A stretch of DNA of 64,000 nucleotides from Endotrypanum monterogeii (GCA_000333855.2 CM007316.1:412769-476768); one strand, 5' to 3'. Numbered from the stretch's first letter, positions 40,021 to 51,100 are shown. Numbers and translations: made by a program. The notes: generated by a model not told the origin, from the letters alone.

Positions 40021-42093
40021 ATGTCCTCAAAACAGTCGCAGGCACTTAGCTACGCAGTTCAATTACTGCTTTCACCCCTGGAAGACCCGTTTCGCCGCTA
40101 TCTAGATGTGTGTGACGACGTTTATATTCTCGACACGAATGGAAATAGTTTGCTGCACTGGGCCGCGACTGTCGGCAACGTCACCGCTGCGTATGCACTT
40201 CTCCAATGTGGTGTCGAGGTGAACACACGAAATGTATACGGTGCAACACCTCTGCATTTAGCAGCTGCCTTCGCACCCAACGTTGGCGTAATGGGCCCGC
40301 TTTTGATGCGGTTTGGTGCATCGCTGGAGGCTACAATCTCCCCCCGCAATCCCGCAGGAGTGAAGTCTTTGCTGGCATCGCGTGGCCTTTCAAAGCTGTG
40401 GACTTGGATGGTCGAGCTGAACGACATGCTTCACGAGGAAAATGGCAGAAACGCCTCGCTGTTTCGGTGTGGTGGCTCATCAAGTCTCCCCTCGGTCACC
40501 TTAATCAAAGCGATGGCGCCGCTACTCTGTGCACCGGAGGACTTGGGTGAGGTTAGCAAGCTGCCAAGTACTGACATGCGTCGCACAAATGCAGTAGAAC
40601 ATGCACACGTCGTTAAAATTCCACGCGCGCCGACTAGAAACTTTCTCTCCCACGGTGGCGTCACAAACGTACACGTCCAGCGGCAGCCGAGCGTAATTAC
40701 TTTTCGATGCCCCGAGGAAGTGGAAGCAGTGGCACCTTCTACAGCCACCTCTGCGCCACCCATAGAGATCAGAGGAAAGGAAACAGAAACTGCACTAGCG
40801 CTGTTGGTCGGTCGCGAGAAGACGGCGCGCATGCAACTCGAGAAAGACCACGCGGAAGCAATTCTGGAGTTGCATATGTCTCTTGGCCCTTCACTCTGGG
40901 CTCTATATCCCAAAAGCGAGGGAGATGACAAAGATGTGAATATGCAAATCTCTGGATGGTCGGGTGCTCTGTGTAATGACGAGATGCAAGGGCTTGCCTC
41001 AGACTGCAACTCTTCTGCTGGGTTAACTGGCCACATTGTGGCGGTCTTTGGCGAAAAATGTGACAGCGAAGGGCGACGGTTATTTGTGCAGTACAAGGAC
41101 TTCTCTCAGAAAGCTGAAACAGGGGGCTTTCAATTGTCTGAGGCTTGGTGCTCACTGGCTTCCGTTGCGCGTGATCCCGTGGTTATCGCCTACCTGGACC
41201 GCTATAGCCGGACTTATGAAATTTCGAACACCGTGGACGCAGAAATGGGGTCGTCGCCAATGACGATGGACGATGACCGTACTGCGGGGTGCCCACTGGA
41301 TACCATGGAGCGGGAACAGCTCGAGGAGCAGCTGCGCATGCTTCCTCGGAGGAACTTGGTGAGTCAAGGGAGCTGTTCCTCCATGAACACTCTACCGAAA
41401 ACGCCAAGCTTGTATGTTAGGTGTGCAGAGGAGCCTCCTCAGCACTTTGATCAGAAGCGAGAGTATCGCCCAACAAACTGCTCATTCACTGATGATGTCA
41501 CCTCCATCACAAGCACTTCAAGTTCCCATTCGACCGGTGATCGGATGCCCTTGACGGATGATTTCCAATCGCAACTCGAACAAGCAGCGGGACAAAAAGA
41601 CAATGCTCGACTTTCTTGGGGTTTCGCCCAAGGAGATCGATTTCCGAGCACCTCTCTGCAGGGAATGTGGTCAGCGGCGGCGTCATCAGCAGTGTTGCAG
41701 CCTACTCTAAGCCACAGTCGTGATAGAGGGGCACACGACGGTATCACAAATACTCCAGAGAGCAACAGCTCCGAGAGTGGGCCTGTACAGCTTAGCCAAA
41801 TGAGTGATGTCGCTGTCGTGCATCGCCGCTCTTCGTTCACGTTGAACAAGGACGTATCGACCTCCACTTCGGCTGCAGATTCAAAGGTGACAGGTAGCCC
41901 TAGCCGCGAAGGGCCCATGGGTTTTTGCCTGAACGATGGGCGCTATTTTTTGTCAGCGACACAAAAGGAAAAATACAACAGGTTCTTGCGCAACTCAGCC
42001 CTAGAGCGGTTGCAGAAGCTGCAGAAGCGACTCTCCTCAAGGGCAGCCGATGGAGAAAACACCACTGCTTGTAAAGCCACCACGCGTAGTTGA
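40021..42093 (+). CDS. Ankyrin-repeat protein
   Basis: The 690-residue protein carries two clear ankyrin repeats near residues 38-105 (GNSLLHWAATVGNVTAA and GATPLHLAAAF), possibly capped by less regular repeats. The rest is mainly low-complexity and Ser/Thr-rich, with a charged helical stretch near residues 255-285 (EKDHAEAILELHMSLG) and a basic helical C-terminus (KEKYNRFLRNSALERLQKLQ). Ankyrin repeats mediate protein-protein contacts; no catalytic domain is seen. The partner is unknown. The ATG at 40021 is immediately preceded by a C-run. Confidence 0.85.
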   Translation: MSSKQSQALSYAVQLLLSPLEDPFRRYLDVCDDVYILDTNGNSLLHWAATVGNVTAAYALLQCGVEVNTRNVYGATPLHLAAAFAPNVGVMGPLLMRFGASLEATISPRNPAGVKSLLASRGLSKLWTWMVELNDMLHEENGRNASLFRCGGSSSLPSVTLIKAMAPLLCAPEDLGEVSKLPSTDMRRTNAVEHAHVVKIPRAPTRNFLSHGGVTNVHVQRQPSVITFRCPEEVEAVAPSTATSAPPIEIRGKETETALALLVGREKTARMQLEKDHAEAILELHMSLGPSLWALYPKSEGDDKDVNMQISGWSGALCNDEMQGLASDCNSSAGLTGHIVAVFGEKCDSEGRRLFVQYKDFSQKAETGGFQLSEAWCSLASVARDPVVIAYLDRYSRTYEISNTVDAEMGSSPMTMDDDRTAGCPLDTMEREQLEEQLRMLPRRNLVSQGSCSSMNTLPKTPSLYVRCAEEPPQHFDQKREYRPTNCSFTDDVTSITSTSSSHSTGDRMPLTDDFQSQLEQAAGQKDNARLSWGFAQGDRFPSTSLQGMWSAAASSAVLQPTLSHSRDRGAHDGITNTPESNSSESGPVQLSQMSDVAVVHRRSSFTLNKDVSTSTSAADSKVTGSPSREGPMGFCLNDGRYFLSATQKEKYNRFLRNSALERLQKLQKRLSSRAADGENTTACKATTRS

Positions 42094-43325
42094 CATAAAT
42101 TCACTCTACGTACCTCCCCCTCCCCCCCCCCCCACTGCTTGAAAAAGAAAAATTGGGCTGATATCCATACCCATATGTGTCTGCCATGACCACCCGGACA
42201 ACATCGACACACAGCCCCAGAGATTTCCTCTCTGCAATATTTTTTTCGTTGCTGCTACTTTTTCAGCCTCATCCTGTACACGCTTTCGCTCATGTGTTTT
42301 TTTTTTTGCTCGTTTCAGAAGAATCCTCGAACGATTTCGCTGCTTCGCGTGTTGGTGTGTGTGTCTGTGTCTCTGTTTTTTTTTTTTATTATTCCCCTTC
42401 GCCATCTCGCTGTTGCAGCTGGTTAGAAGTTGATGTACAGATCACACCGTTTCTCTCGGTGATCTGCCTCCGCTCTGGTCTGATGGTCTCGATTTTTTTT
42501 TTTCTGTGCTCCTTCGTTAAAAGAATCACCGGCTAGTCAACACCATTTTTTTTTTTTGCTTTCCACGTCACTTTGCGCTTCTCGAATACATACTTTCACG
42601 CTATTTTTGTCCCCTGCCCCTTTTCTGTATTCCCTCGTCAAGAGAAGGAAAAGAGGAGGTGAGGGAGAGGGGACAAAATCGTTGGTCTTTCGTATACGGA
42701 TCTTCAGCGGATGGACAATTAAAACTAAAAAAAAGATGTTCCCGTACGGCATCCGAACTCAGCACATGAAGAGGCTGGGCGAGGGAGTGGCATCCAGAAC
42801 CGTTGGTTTTTTTTTTTTTGGAGGGGAGTCGCGCGCCACCCTGCGTAAATGCGGTCGCTGAGAGAGGGGGAGAGGGGTGCGCGTGGAGGAGCAAACACAT
42901 GTCAAAAAAAAAAAAAAATGCTCTCGGTGACCTGACATGAGCCCCCCTCCTCCCCTTGAGCCACACACACACACACACGGCACGCTTCCATTCGTTGTCG
43001 AAAAGGATTTCTTTTACAGGTCGTTTTTTTTTTCCTTTTCTTGTTATTTTGGACCCCCAAATCCGAAATCCTTCCGCTGTTGCAACGGACAAGAGCACCG
43101 CTGCCACGACGACGAGAGCGCCCGCACCAACGTACAGTGTCGCACGCACGCACGCACACACACACACACACACACGCACACACAGAAATTCTCTTCTCTC
43201 GTGTTTACGTTTTTTTCCTTCCACACCTCCTCGGAGAATCTGGCAAAGTTTTCACGTCAAACAATGAATCAAGTCTAAGAGAGGAGTCTGTAATTTTCTG
43301 CTCTAAGAGCACGGAATGTGAGGTG
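42094..43325. other. 1.2-kb spacer
   Basis: No gene is supported. It has C- and T-runs, an A-run near 42905, (CA)n at 42962-42978 and a CACG/CA-rich patch at 43142-43184. The acceptor at 43235-43236 is followed by a short upstream ORF (43264-43278). Confidence 0.6.
43209..43236 (+). promoter_or_regulatory. Predicted trans-splice acceptor (gene at 43326)
   Basis: A T-run and C/T tract end in AG at 43235-43236, 89 nt before the ATG. Confidence 0.6.
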
Positions 43326-45053
43326 ATGCACAGCCTCACGCGGCATGCCGACTCTGTGGTCGTGGCACACAACCCGGACGACCTGCAGCGAGCAATCGAC
43401 GTGAAAGAATTTGAGCTGCAACAACTTTACGCACGTCAACGTCACCTTACTGCCGCAAAGAGTGACGTACGCCCTCAGTCTAATCAACTTGTGACCAGAG
43501 ATAAGGCACTTCAACTACGAATCCGAGGTTCACCGGCAGACGCTCCGTATCCAAGTTCTGGACTGCCGCGTACCCCGCAGCTGGGGGGGGACATAGGTGC
43601 GCTTGATAGCATCACGTTTACCATCACATCTGAACAACGGCGTATTCGATCGCAAATATCGCCACAACCGTATGGCAACAACATTGTTGGTCTGATGCCA
43701 CAATTGGAAGCGTGGCCGAGGCGGCCGCCACCTTCGGAGGAGTTCACAAAACGATTGTGTCGCCTTCACAAAGCCTCTGGGCTCTCTGCACCCGTTTCCC
43801 TGCCAGTAGAAGCCACGGCACGCCATCGACAGGCATCAAATATAACGTTGCCGCTATCACCCATCGTCTTGGAAGGGACTGGAGGCAGGCCTAATGACTC
43901 CGTGGAGTCCTATCTGAGCGGGATTTCTGCTATTTTGGACTCTTTCGGAGAAGTGAGGAATCTGAGCCATGACGATACAGACAGTGTCCGTCATGTTCGT
44001 TTTTCTAGTCAAAGTCCGCAAGTGACGACGTTCTCGGTGGAGCGGCCCTGTGCTCCGTACCTGGAGGCCTTGGCAGAGGAGGGCACTTTGTCAATAGAGT
44101 GTACAAAGACCCCGATGTCCGGGCTTGGGAAATCGTCTCAGAGAACGGAACTGAGATGGGTTCAGGGAGCACTCTCTCAACCCCTCGATTCTACCTCATC
44201 AGTGAGGTTCACACTAGCGAAGGACGCTCATGTGACTGCTGAGTATCCTCTAAGCGTACCACCCCAACCGACTGCCACACCCTCCACTCTTCAGCGTGAG
44301 GAGCACTGCAGCTTTCTCCCACCGGTGCCACGCAATGCGCAGGGAAGTAGCCATGACTGCCGCAGAGATCTTTACCGACCTCCAGAGGTGATGCTGGGGG
44401 TGAAGACGGCCGAAAAAACGCTGCAGAAGGATTTAGAGAAAACGATGGATGAACAGGACGATAAGGAGGGAGCTGCGACGCCTTCAAAGCCATGTGCGGT
44501 AGAGGAAGCAGGTGAGTTTGTCGATTCGCTTGGAGCAGCTGTTGTGGACACAGGTGCCACTACAAAGACTATTGCACCTCATTCGACGGTGCGCTCAACA
44601 GAACCCGATTGCGATATTACTTCTCTGTCGCAGGTGGGTACGTGCTTTCCAGACAGCCCGCCGATCTTTCTGTGCCGCCCACAGCGCCAGCAGATGTCGC
44701 CAACTCTAGTTTTCAGTGGGCCGTCAGTGTTGACCAACGTAGCCAGTCGATCTACCCAATTTCGCGCCCCATCGTCACGAGCATCGTCGATGACGGCTCA
44801 AAAAGAAAATCATCCCCTCAACACGGCAAAGAAAAAGTGTGTGCGCTTTCGCGAGTCAATCGGACACGCTGATAAAGCGGCTGTGGCGAAGTGTAAACGC
44901 AGGCGGCCGAACCGGCGAACCGTGCAGTGTCAAGCTTCTGTTTTCCCTGTTGCAGGTGTCCCAACGGTGATGCCAGCGAAATTGTGCTGCGAGCAAGAGG
45001 GCTTCTGCGCGGGCATCCTTTTGGCGTGCGGACCGACTCTTTTTTTTGATTGA
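43326..45053 (+). CDS. Unrecognised Ser/Pro-rich protein with repeated VRF motifs
   Basis: The 575-residue protein opens with a helical, possibly coiled segment (residues ~15-45, LQRAIDVKEFELQQLYARQR) and is otherwise mostly disordered. Three VRF motifs occur: RHVRF (codons at 43989-44003), SVRF (44199-44210) and KCVRF (44835-44849). The first and third match the loose consensus of protein phosphatase 1 docking motifs; whether they work is unknown. A basic cluster (KCKRRRPNRR) near the C-terminus could be a nuclear-localisation signal. The frame is open far upstream without an ATG, so the ATG at 43326, after the acceptor, is chosen; a four-codon upstream ORF precedes it. Confidence 0.75.
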   Translation: MHSLTRHADSVVVAHNPDDLQRAIDVKEFELQQLYARQRHLTAAKSDVRPQSNQLVTRDKALQLRIRGSPADAPYPSSGLPRTPQLGGDIGALDSITFTITSEQRRIRSQISPQPYGNNIVGLMPQLEAWPRRPPPSEEFTKRLCRLHKASGLSAPVSLPVEATARHRQASNITLPLSPIVLEGTGGRPNDSVESYLSGISAILDSFGEVRNLSHDDTDSVRHVRFSSQSPQVTTFSVERPCAPYLEALAEEGTLSIECTKTPMSGLGKSSQRTELRWVQGALSQPLDSTSSVRFTLAKDAHVTAEYPLSVPPQPTATPSTLQREEHCSFLPPVPRNAQGSSHDCRRDLYRPPEVMLGVKTAEKTLQKDLEKTMDEQDDKEGAATPSKPCAVEEAGEFVDSLGAAVVDTGATTKTIAPHSTVRSTEPDCDITSLSQVGTCFPDSPPIFLCRPQRQQMSPTLVFSGPSVLTNVASRSTQFRAPSSRASSMTAQKENHPLNTAKKKCVRFRESIGHADKAAVAKCKRRRPNRRTVQCQASVFPVAGVPTVMPAKLCCEQEGFCAGILLACGPTLFFD

Positions 45054-45730
45054 TGCGTTAACTTCTGCTATGGTGATTTCTACTCGCTTTCAACTGCTAC
45101 GAGACATTAGGAGATGGCTGGAACTAGGTGTGAGGGCTTGCTGGAACCATCCCGGACAATGAGATTCCAATTAAAACATATATCTTGTACTGCTGTGTAT
45201 ATGTGTCCCTGCCAGTGTAGATATATATTTATTTGGTGTGAGAGCATTATAGCATTCCACCACAGTAGCTCAGATATTCATTAATGGGAGGGGTGCTGTA
45301 CCGTTATTCTGAACCTTCCTTGCTTCCTCTGCGGAATTCGCTTGCCTTTGTCAAATCTCAGAATACGACACTCTGACATCAACCTGGCCCCTTCTTGAAC
45401 TGCATGCATGCATCGGTAATAGGAACCACGGCGCTTTTTTTTTTTTATCTAGTTATGGTCATATCAACTTCACTTCAAGCCTATCCTTTCATATCTGTTT
45501 TTACCCCCATCCCTAACGACACCATCGCACCTAACCCTCACACCGGCTTCCACTTCATTTATTTTGTGTTTCCGAATTTTTATTTGCGAATATTTTCATC
45601 ACCAGTCTCTCGAAGATCGGCAGTCTTTCTGTATATTTCTCGTGGTTTAGCCATCCGTTAACCATATCAGACCCGTCACTTCTCTCCTCTTGCTACCCCT
45701 CAAGCCTCCTGTGTGCTTTTGTTGCGTATC
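45054..45730. other. 0.7-kb spacer
   Basis: No gene is seen. A short T-run lies near 45435-45446, and a C/T-rich tract leads into the RPN12 acceptor. Confidence 0.65.
45677..45704 (+). promoter_or_regulatory. Predicted trans-splice acceptor (RPN12)
   Basis: A clean C/T tract ends in CAAG with AG at 45703-45704, giving a 26-nt 5' UTR. Confidence 0.75.
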
Positions 45731-46555
45731 ATGTCCGCCGTCGGGGACTTGTCTATAACTGTGCGAACCGTCTCGGAAGATGTGAAGCGACTTAAAATCG
45801 CATACGAGGCGAAAAATGATACCCAGTGCAACCAGCTACTCGCGGACATCAAGCGTCGCATTATCGTATTCCCCACTTTTTTGAACCCCGGTGCTAGCAG
45901 CAGCACCCGGAGTGAGGAGCTGTCGCTTGCACGCGACTACCTGGAGCTTGGTGTCATGTCCTCGGCGCACCAGAAGGACCTCGCTTCCTTTGAAGTGTAC
46001 TTCAATCAGTTGCAGTTGTACTACAGCGACATTAGCTCAGAGGAGCTACCAGAGTCACCACAGTATCTGATGCTCCTCGGTCTCAACCTCATCCGACTCC
46101 TTGTGTGCAGTCGAATTGCCGAGTTCCACTCGGAGATGGAAAAAATTCCCTTCTCTGCGCATGCCTCGAACCTCTATATCCGCTTTGCTGTCGCGCTGGA
46201 GCGCCACTTGATGGAGGGTAGCTACAATAAACTGCTCAATTCCCGCAAAAAAGTGCCCTCAAATGAATACCTGCCTGTAGTGGAGATGCTTGAGCAGACA
46301 GTGCGCGACGAAGTTGCGAACTGCATTCCCAAGTCGTACACCCAGCTATCTATTCCAGCTGCACAGCGGATTCTCATGGTGGACACGGCGGCGAAGGTGC
46401 GGGAGATTGGTGAAGAACGAGAATGGGTGATGTCTGCAGGCGGTACGCATTTTGTCTTTAAGCGCGAAGAGGATGCCCTGAAGAAAGAAATTCCCTTCAA
46501 GGAGATGATCGAGCAGCATATCAACTTTGTCGCTGATCTGCAAAACATTGTATGA
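45731..46555 (+). CDS. RPN12: 26S proteasome regulatory subunit RPN12 (PSMD8)
   Basis: The 274-residue protein matches RPN12, a lid subunit of the 19S regulatory particle that helps lock the lid onto the base. It has the all-helical N-terminal half (RARDYLELGVMS-like region), then the CSN8/PSMD8/eIF3k-type PCI region (about residues 90-240) with LLGLNLIRLLV, IRFAVALERHLMEGSYNKLL and the conserved AAKVREIGEEREW block. Length is close to the usual 260-350. The C-terminal helix ends QNIV. The frame begins at a GTG six codons upstream; the ATG at 45731, 26 nt after a clear acceptor, is used. Other ubiquitin-pathway genes in the window are not adjacent. Confidence 0.93.
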   Translation: MSAVGDLSITVRTVSEDVKRLKIAYEAKNDTQCNQLLADIKRRIIVFPTFLNPGASSSTRSEELSLARDYLELGVMSSAHQKDLASFEVYFNQLQLYYSDISSEELPESPQYLMLLGLNLIRLLVCSRIAEFHSEMEKIPFSAHASNLYIRFAVALERHLMEGSYNKLLNSRKKVPSNEYLPVVEMLEQTVRDEVANCIPKSYTQLSIPAAQRILMVDTAAKVREIGEEREWVMSAGGTHFVFKREEDALKKEIPFKEMIEQHINFVADLQNIV

Positions 46556-46565
46556 GTATGTTGGG

Positions 46566-46567
46566 AT

Positions 46568-46615
<48 letters not shown>
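46566..46615 (+). repeat. (TA)n microsatellite directly after RPN12
   Basis: Nearly uninterrupted TA units with two TG interruptions, starting ten bases after the stop codon. Confidence 0.95.
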
Positions 46616-46617
<2 letters not shown>

Positions 46618-47821
46618 TTCGTGTGTATCCTGGGTACATTGGATAGGTGCAAAGGAATCGCCAGAGACGCCAGAACTCCGAAAGCTATCTGTGACCTCCC
46701 CCCTCCCCACAGAGGGAAAAGGAGTCAAGAGGTCGACACTTCTTTTTCTGTATTTTTTTTTTTTTTTCAGAGGAGGAATAAAAGGATGTGTTTTTGGATA
46801 CCCTTTTTTATTGTGTTTTTCGCCGTATTACATTTTCCTACTCTTTGGGGGTCACACGGCATTGGACGCCTTCTAGATGCGTGTTTTTATTTCATGGTGG
46901 AGTGGTTTAGCGGTGGGGGAGGGAGGGGTAGCCACAGAGTCACGAGTGCCATCCGTCTGCGCAGTATTTTGAATTGGCGATAGGGGACAGCGGTATAAGG
47001 TTCCTGCAATCCGATCCTCTGCACACCATGGTGTGACTGATGGGTGTTGGTGTGTGACGAGGGCAGGGGAGGGGGGAAATCTTTCCAAAACAGCTTCAGC
47101 TTTCCGTGGCGTAATGTCTTCGCTCCCTACGTTTCTCTTTTTCTGACCCCCCTACTTGTCTTATGTTTGATGTGCATCCGAGCGGATGCTCAAATCTCTG
47201 GAGTGTTGTGGTTAACATTCGTATGGGTGCATGAACGCGAGAGACCTCCATGAGAATGAGCGGTTCAATGGCAGCTTCCTGGATTAACCGGCGCTAGCGT
47301 CTGAACCCGCGCTGCTGCCGTAGGTTACCAACACCTAGATGAAAAAAAAAAAGACACCTCTCGCACCCGTGAAAAAAAAAAATGAAACGGCGTGCTCAGT
47401 GCATCAATAAAAAACATTTAACGATCCTTCTTCAGTAAACTGGATTTTACAAGAAAAAAAAGAGGGGGCGGGGGAGGAAGGGATATCGCACTGTCGCTTC
47501 AGGGCCCCCTCTCGCTCTATTCTCCGGATTGAATCCACTGCTACTCTACCTCGTACTCTTTTTCTTTCTTTCTGGGGATCTATGACTGGTTTTACTATGC
47601 CAAACGAGGGCGTGGTTAATTTTCTTTAAAAATATGGACCACAAGAAACAACAACATTATAAACAAACAAACAAAAAAGTAATAAAAGAAGTTCACCGTG
47701 CGGGTGTTACTTCCCCCTTTTTCAGCGAATCGATACATCGCTGTGGGTACTTGTACATCTCAACAGGGTCCAGAGGAAAAGGGAGAAGTAGAAAGGGCGG
47801 CTCCGTCCCGTGTGCACCGCA

Positions 47822-47835
47822 TTTCCTTTTTTTAG
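47822..47835 (+). promoter_or_regulatory. Predicted trans-splice acceptor (PPR gene at 47937)
   Basis: A pyrimidine tract with a seven-base T-run ends in AG at 47834-47835, about 100 nt before the ATG. Confidence 0.65.
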
Positions 47836-47936
47836 GAAGAAGGAAAAAAAAAAAAAAGAACACAGTGTGAGGAAGGGCAGAAAACTGCGACGACGGCGGT
47901 GGATTCGGGAGATCTTTGTGGTTTGTTGACGTCATC

Positions 47937-50336
47937 ATGTATCTTACAAAGCGGCCCCCAGCAGAACTTATTATTCGCCGTCGCGATGGTACCGAGGATC
48001 GATTTGTGCAATCGACTTCGCCAGAGGAGGAGCAGGTGGCGCAACGGCCCACAAGCGACGACCATGAGGAGACATACCAGCTTGTGATGCAATGCGCACC
48101 ATACACCGCGAGCTTCAATGCGCTTCTCTCCAAGAACCCATTACATGAGGATTCTCGTCAGCTGGTTGCGTTCGTGCATCATCGCATGCATGCTGAGGGT
48201 ATTCCTTTGAACACGCAGACGTACAACCACCTCATGAGACGCGTCGTCCGTTACACTAATGGTATTATTTTCACTCTGTACGAAGAGCTGAAGCGTGAAG
48301 GTCTCAAAGAAAACACAAGTGTTCGTCCGAACATGGAGACCTACGTGCTGCTATTTCGCGCATGTGAGCGCTCCGCACAGTACAACCGGACCTTCCTTCT
48401 CTACCAGCAGTTGCGAGAACTTTTCCATCTGGTTCCCGAGACGACTGTGTATAACACCTTGCTGGGGTACTGTGCCGCTGTTCGTGACGTAGCGCAGGCA
48501 ACCTTCCTAGTCGAGGAGATGAAATCTCTGGACGTTCCGCGCGACGTCAACACGTATAACTGTCTAATGAGCGTAATGGTGGAGTCAGCCCCGTACACTG
48601 AGACAATGAAGGTGTTCCAGGAACTTCTTTCCTTGAGCTTGAGGCCGTCAAATCGGAGCTACAACACAATTTTAAAGGCGGCAAACAGCAACGGCGACTA
48701 CGATCGCGCCTTTCAACTCGTCGAAGAAATGAAAAAAAAAGGCCTTGTGCCAGATGTAGAGACGTACAACTATCTCATCAGTGTCTGCGAACAGCGGCTC
48801 GACTACGTGCAGGGCAGTGGGGCCTTCGCTAATGAGCATCGCACACCGGAGCAGATTACGAGAGGTTTTGATGCCATTTCTGAACTTGTTTTGACCCTCT
48901 TGCGCGAGATGCGATCGATACAGGTGTGGCCAAACACCTATACATACAACAAAATACTCAGCATTCTCATTAGCTGTAGGGACAAGCAGGTCTTCTTTGT
49001 GTACAACGACATGATTCTTCACGCCAATGAAATTGTCAACCAGACAGGCGGCGGTCGCTTCATGTCGTCGATGAAGGCTCACAGAGAACTTCATGAAGAT
49101 GAAAACAATGAAATCCAACTTACAGATCCTGGTATACTTTTGGAAAGGGAGCTTCAGGCAGAAAGCGTGGAGGAGGTAGGCAATATGCGCAGCAGCGTTG
49201 TTAAACCCAATCTGGAGACATGGCGACAGATGTTAAGGGCGTGTTTCTTTTTCGGCGAATACGAGCGCGCGTATAAAATCTCTACAGACTTCCAGGAACA
49301 TGGTATGATGCCCAACGCTGCGCTTGCGCTTCAGTTACTCGAGATCTGTTATGCAGCCAAGAATCTTACGTGGGCCAAAAATGTAATTGAGGGGCTGAAG
49401 TCTCGGAGATTTCTCATCACCACCGCATTTATGAATGCCTTTCTCCGCGTCCTCTGTGCAGTGAACGAAGAAGAAAGAGTCTTCACCGAGTTCGAGCAGA
49501 TGCGTATCGGTATTCATCCAACAGGCGCCTGGTCCGACACCGACACTTGCAATATCGTTCTTCGTTACGCCTACACCAAAGCGGATAAGGCCTCTGTTGC
49601 TGAGAGTATTTACAGCGCTATGGTGCAACCCTACTCCACCTCACCAGCGAACGAGGAGACTTTTTGTGTCCGTCTCGAGTTCTACACCAACAATGCAGAA
49701 ATTCCAGTTCAACAAGTCATCGACTACGCAAATGGGGTGCTAGCCCATCATGGCAGCTTAACAGTCACCTTCCATCATGCCGTCTTGCGATTCCTTCTGA
49801 TTCGGGATGATGTATACATACGTGAATGGTTTGATCGACTGGGTGACGAGAATAACGATGCATCTACCGGGGATACTCTAGCGGCGGATGTGGAATGCTA
49901 CACGATCATCATGCAATATTATCTTAATCACGATGATTTCGATACGGTGGAGACTCTCTACCAGAAGATACAGTGCAGCAACACACTAGATGCAGACACT
50001 GAGTGCTTTCGCATACTGATGGAGGTAGCTCGTCGCCGCTGGGATGCTGCGGCGGCATTGAAATCCCTCGAAAGGGCCCGCGTCAATTACATTTCTTTAA
50101 ATGTACTCTGCTATAACATCCTTCTGAAAGCAGTTATTCAGAATGAACGTTTTGTCTACGAAGTTCTCATTGACATGAAGAAAAGTAAAGTGGAGCCGGA
50201 GGACACCACGATAGCAATTTTTCTCGACACAGCGAGCGGGCGCAAGATGCTGGGAGAGATCATTGCCGGTAATATGTTCTATGCACGAACACCGCTGGTT
50301 GCGGTGCAGAAGATGAGTGCAGCATCTCGTAGTTGA
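47937..50336 (+). CDS. Pentatricopeptide repeat (PPR) protein, probably mitochondrial
   Basis: The 799-residue protein is built mainly of PPR units, two-helix repeats that bind single-stranded RNA base by base. Good units start near residues 132 (ETYVLLFRACER), 168 (TVYNTLLGYC), 203 (NTYNCLMSVM), 238 (RSYNTILKAA) and 273 (ETYNYLISVC), with diverged units near 332, 423 and across the C-terminal half (CYTIIMQYYL, CFRILMEVA, CYNILLKAV). At least nine or ten are visible. Kinetoplastid PPR proteins typically act in mitochondrial RNA processing, stability or on mitoribosomes; the target is unknown. The N-terminus (MYLTKRPPAELIIRRRDG) is basic but not a classic presequence. The ATG at 47937 is used; the frame extends to 47916 only through a TTG. 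Confidence 0.93.
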   Translation: MYLTKRPPAELIIRRRDGTEDRFVQSTSPEEEQVAQRPTSDDHEETYQLVMQCAPYTASFNALLSKNPLHEDSRQLVAFVHHRMHAEGIPLNTQTYNHLMRRVVRYTNGIIFTLYEELKREGLKENTSVRPNMETYVLLFRACERSAQYNRTFLLYQQLRELFHLVPETTVYNTLLGYCAAVRDVAQATFLVEEMKSLDVPRDVNTYNCLMSVMVESAPYTETMKVFQELLSLSLRPSNRSYNTILKAANSNGDYDRAFQLVEEMKKKGLVPDVETYNYLISVCEQRLDYVQGSGAFANEHRTPEQITRGFDAISELVLTLLREMRSIQVWPNTYTYNKILSILISCRDKQVFFVYNDMILHANEIVNQTGGGRFMSSMKAHRELHEDENNEIQLTDPGILLERELQAESVEEVGNMRSSVVKPNLETWRQMLRACFFFGEYERAYKISTDFQEHGMMPNAALALQLLEICYAAKNLTWAKNVIEGLKSRRFLITTAFMNAFLRVLCAVNEEERVFTEFEQMRIGIHPTGAWSDTDTCNIVLRYAYTKADKASVAESIYSAMVQPYSTSPANEETFCVRLEFYTNNAEIPVQQVIDYANGVLAHHGSLTVTFHHAVLRFLLIRDDVYIREWFDRLGDENNDASTGDTLAADVECYTIIMQYYLNHDDFDTVETLYQKIQCSNTLDADTECFRILMEVARRRWDAAAALKSLERARVNYISLNVLCYNILLKAVIQNERFVYEVLIDMKKSKVEPEDTTIAIFLDTASGRKMLGEIIAGNMFYARTPLVAVQKMSAASRS

Positions 50337-51100
50337 AGAAAATTCCTTATCGTAAGCTGAAGTTAAGGGTGAGCACAGCAAGGAATGCACGAGTATGGGG
50401 GATTCCCTTTGTTCGACTGAACGTGTATAGGTGCTTTCCCCACACGGCTTTTTTGAAAGACATTTTTTTTCTTTTTTTGTACGTGGAGGCGGGGGAGGGG
50501 GGTAGAACCCCGCAGCCTCAAAGGGATGCTGCCCATGTCATTGCTGTGAAGATTATGTACAATAGTTATCTCAAAATTAAGGAATACTTAAAAAATTGCA
50601 TAGCTCCATCTCTGTCTTGGAACAACACACACCTATGAAATTTATACGGTATAAACATGCGTATGCATCTGTAGATGACAACATTGATTTTGGAGAGAGC
50701 GTGGGGAGCGGAGCTGATGGAGTTTGACTGTTCAGTAAAAAAGGACTCAACCCTCCCTCTCTTCCTTACATCCACACGCGCATTTGAGTTGTGTCGATTA
50801 AACCTCAAGTGGACGTTGGCATTCGCCACGTCTTCGTCCCACCAGCACAACACTTTGTGTTGCTATTGTGTATCGCCTGTTGACGAGCACCGCTTGCAGA
50901 TATTTTTCTGCAAGGAATCGTGGGCATTTTTTTCTCGAATCGGCAGCGGCTTTGGGAAAGAATACCAAAACAGTTGTACATGGGAATCTTATTGCACTAG
51001 AATATTCTCAGTGTTCCGTTTCCAAATGGTTTTCGTGTCGTTGGCCATCTTCTGACTTGAGCCTCTGCATCACGCACAATTGCTACGTGGGTGAATCACC

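Larger units (their letters stand above)
46556..47936. other. 1.4-kb spacer
   Basis: No gene is supported. A long TA-rich tract at 46566-46615 begins ten bases after the RPN12 stop. T-runs near 46751-46766 and A-runs near 47341, 47371 and 47846 follow. Confidence 0.6.

Noticed and set aside
42500..43230. Long - strand ORF overlapping the CA-rich spacer (up to 207 codons)
   Set aside because: It is generated by the CA repeats and homopolymers read as Cys-Val and Lys/Phe runs, without protein-like complexity.
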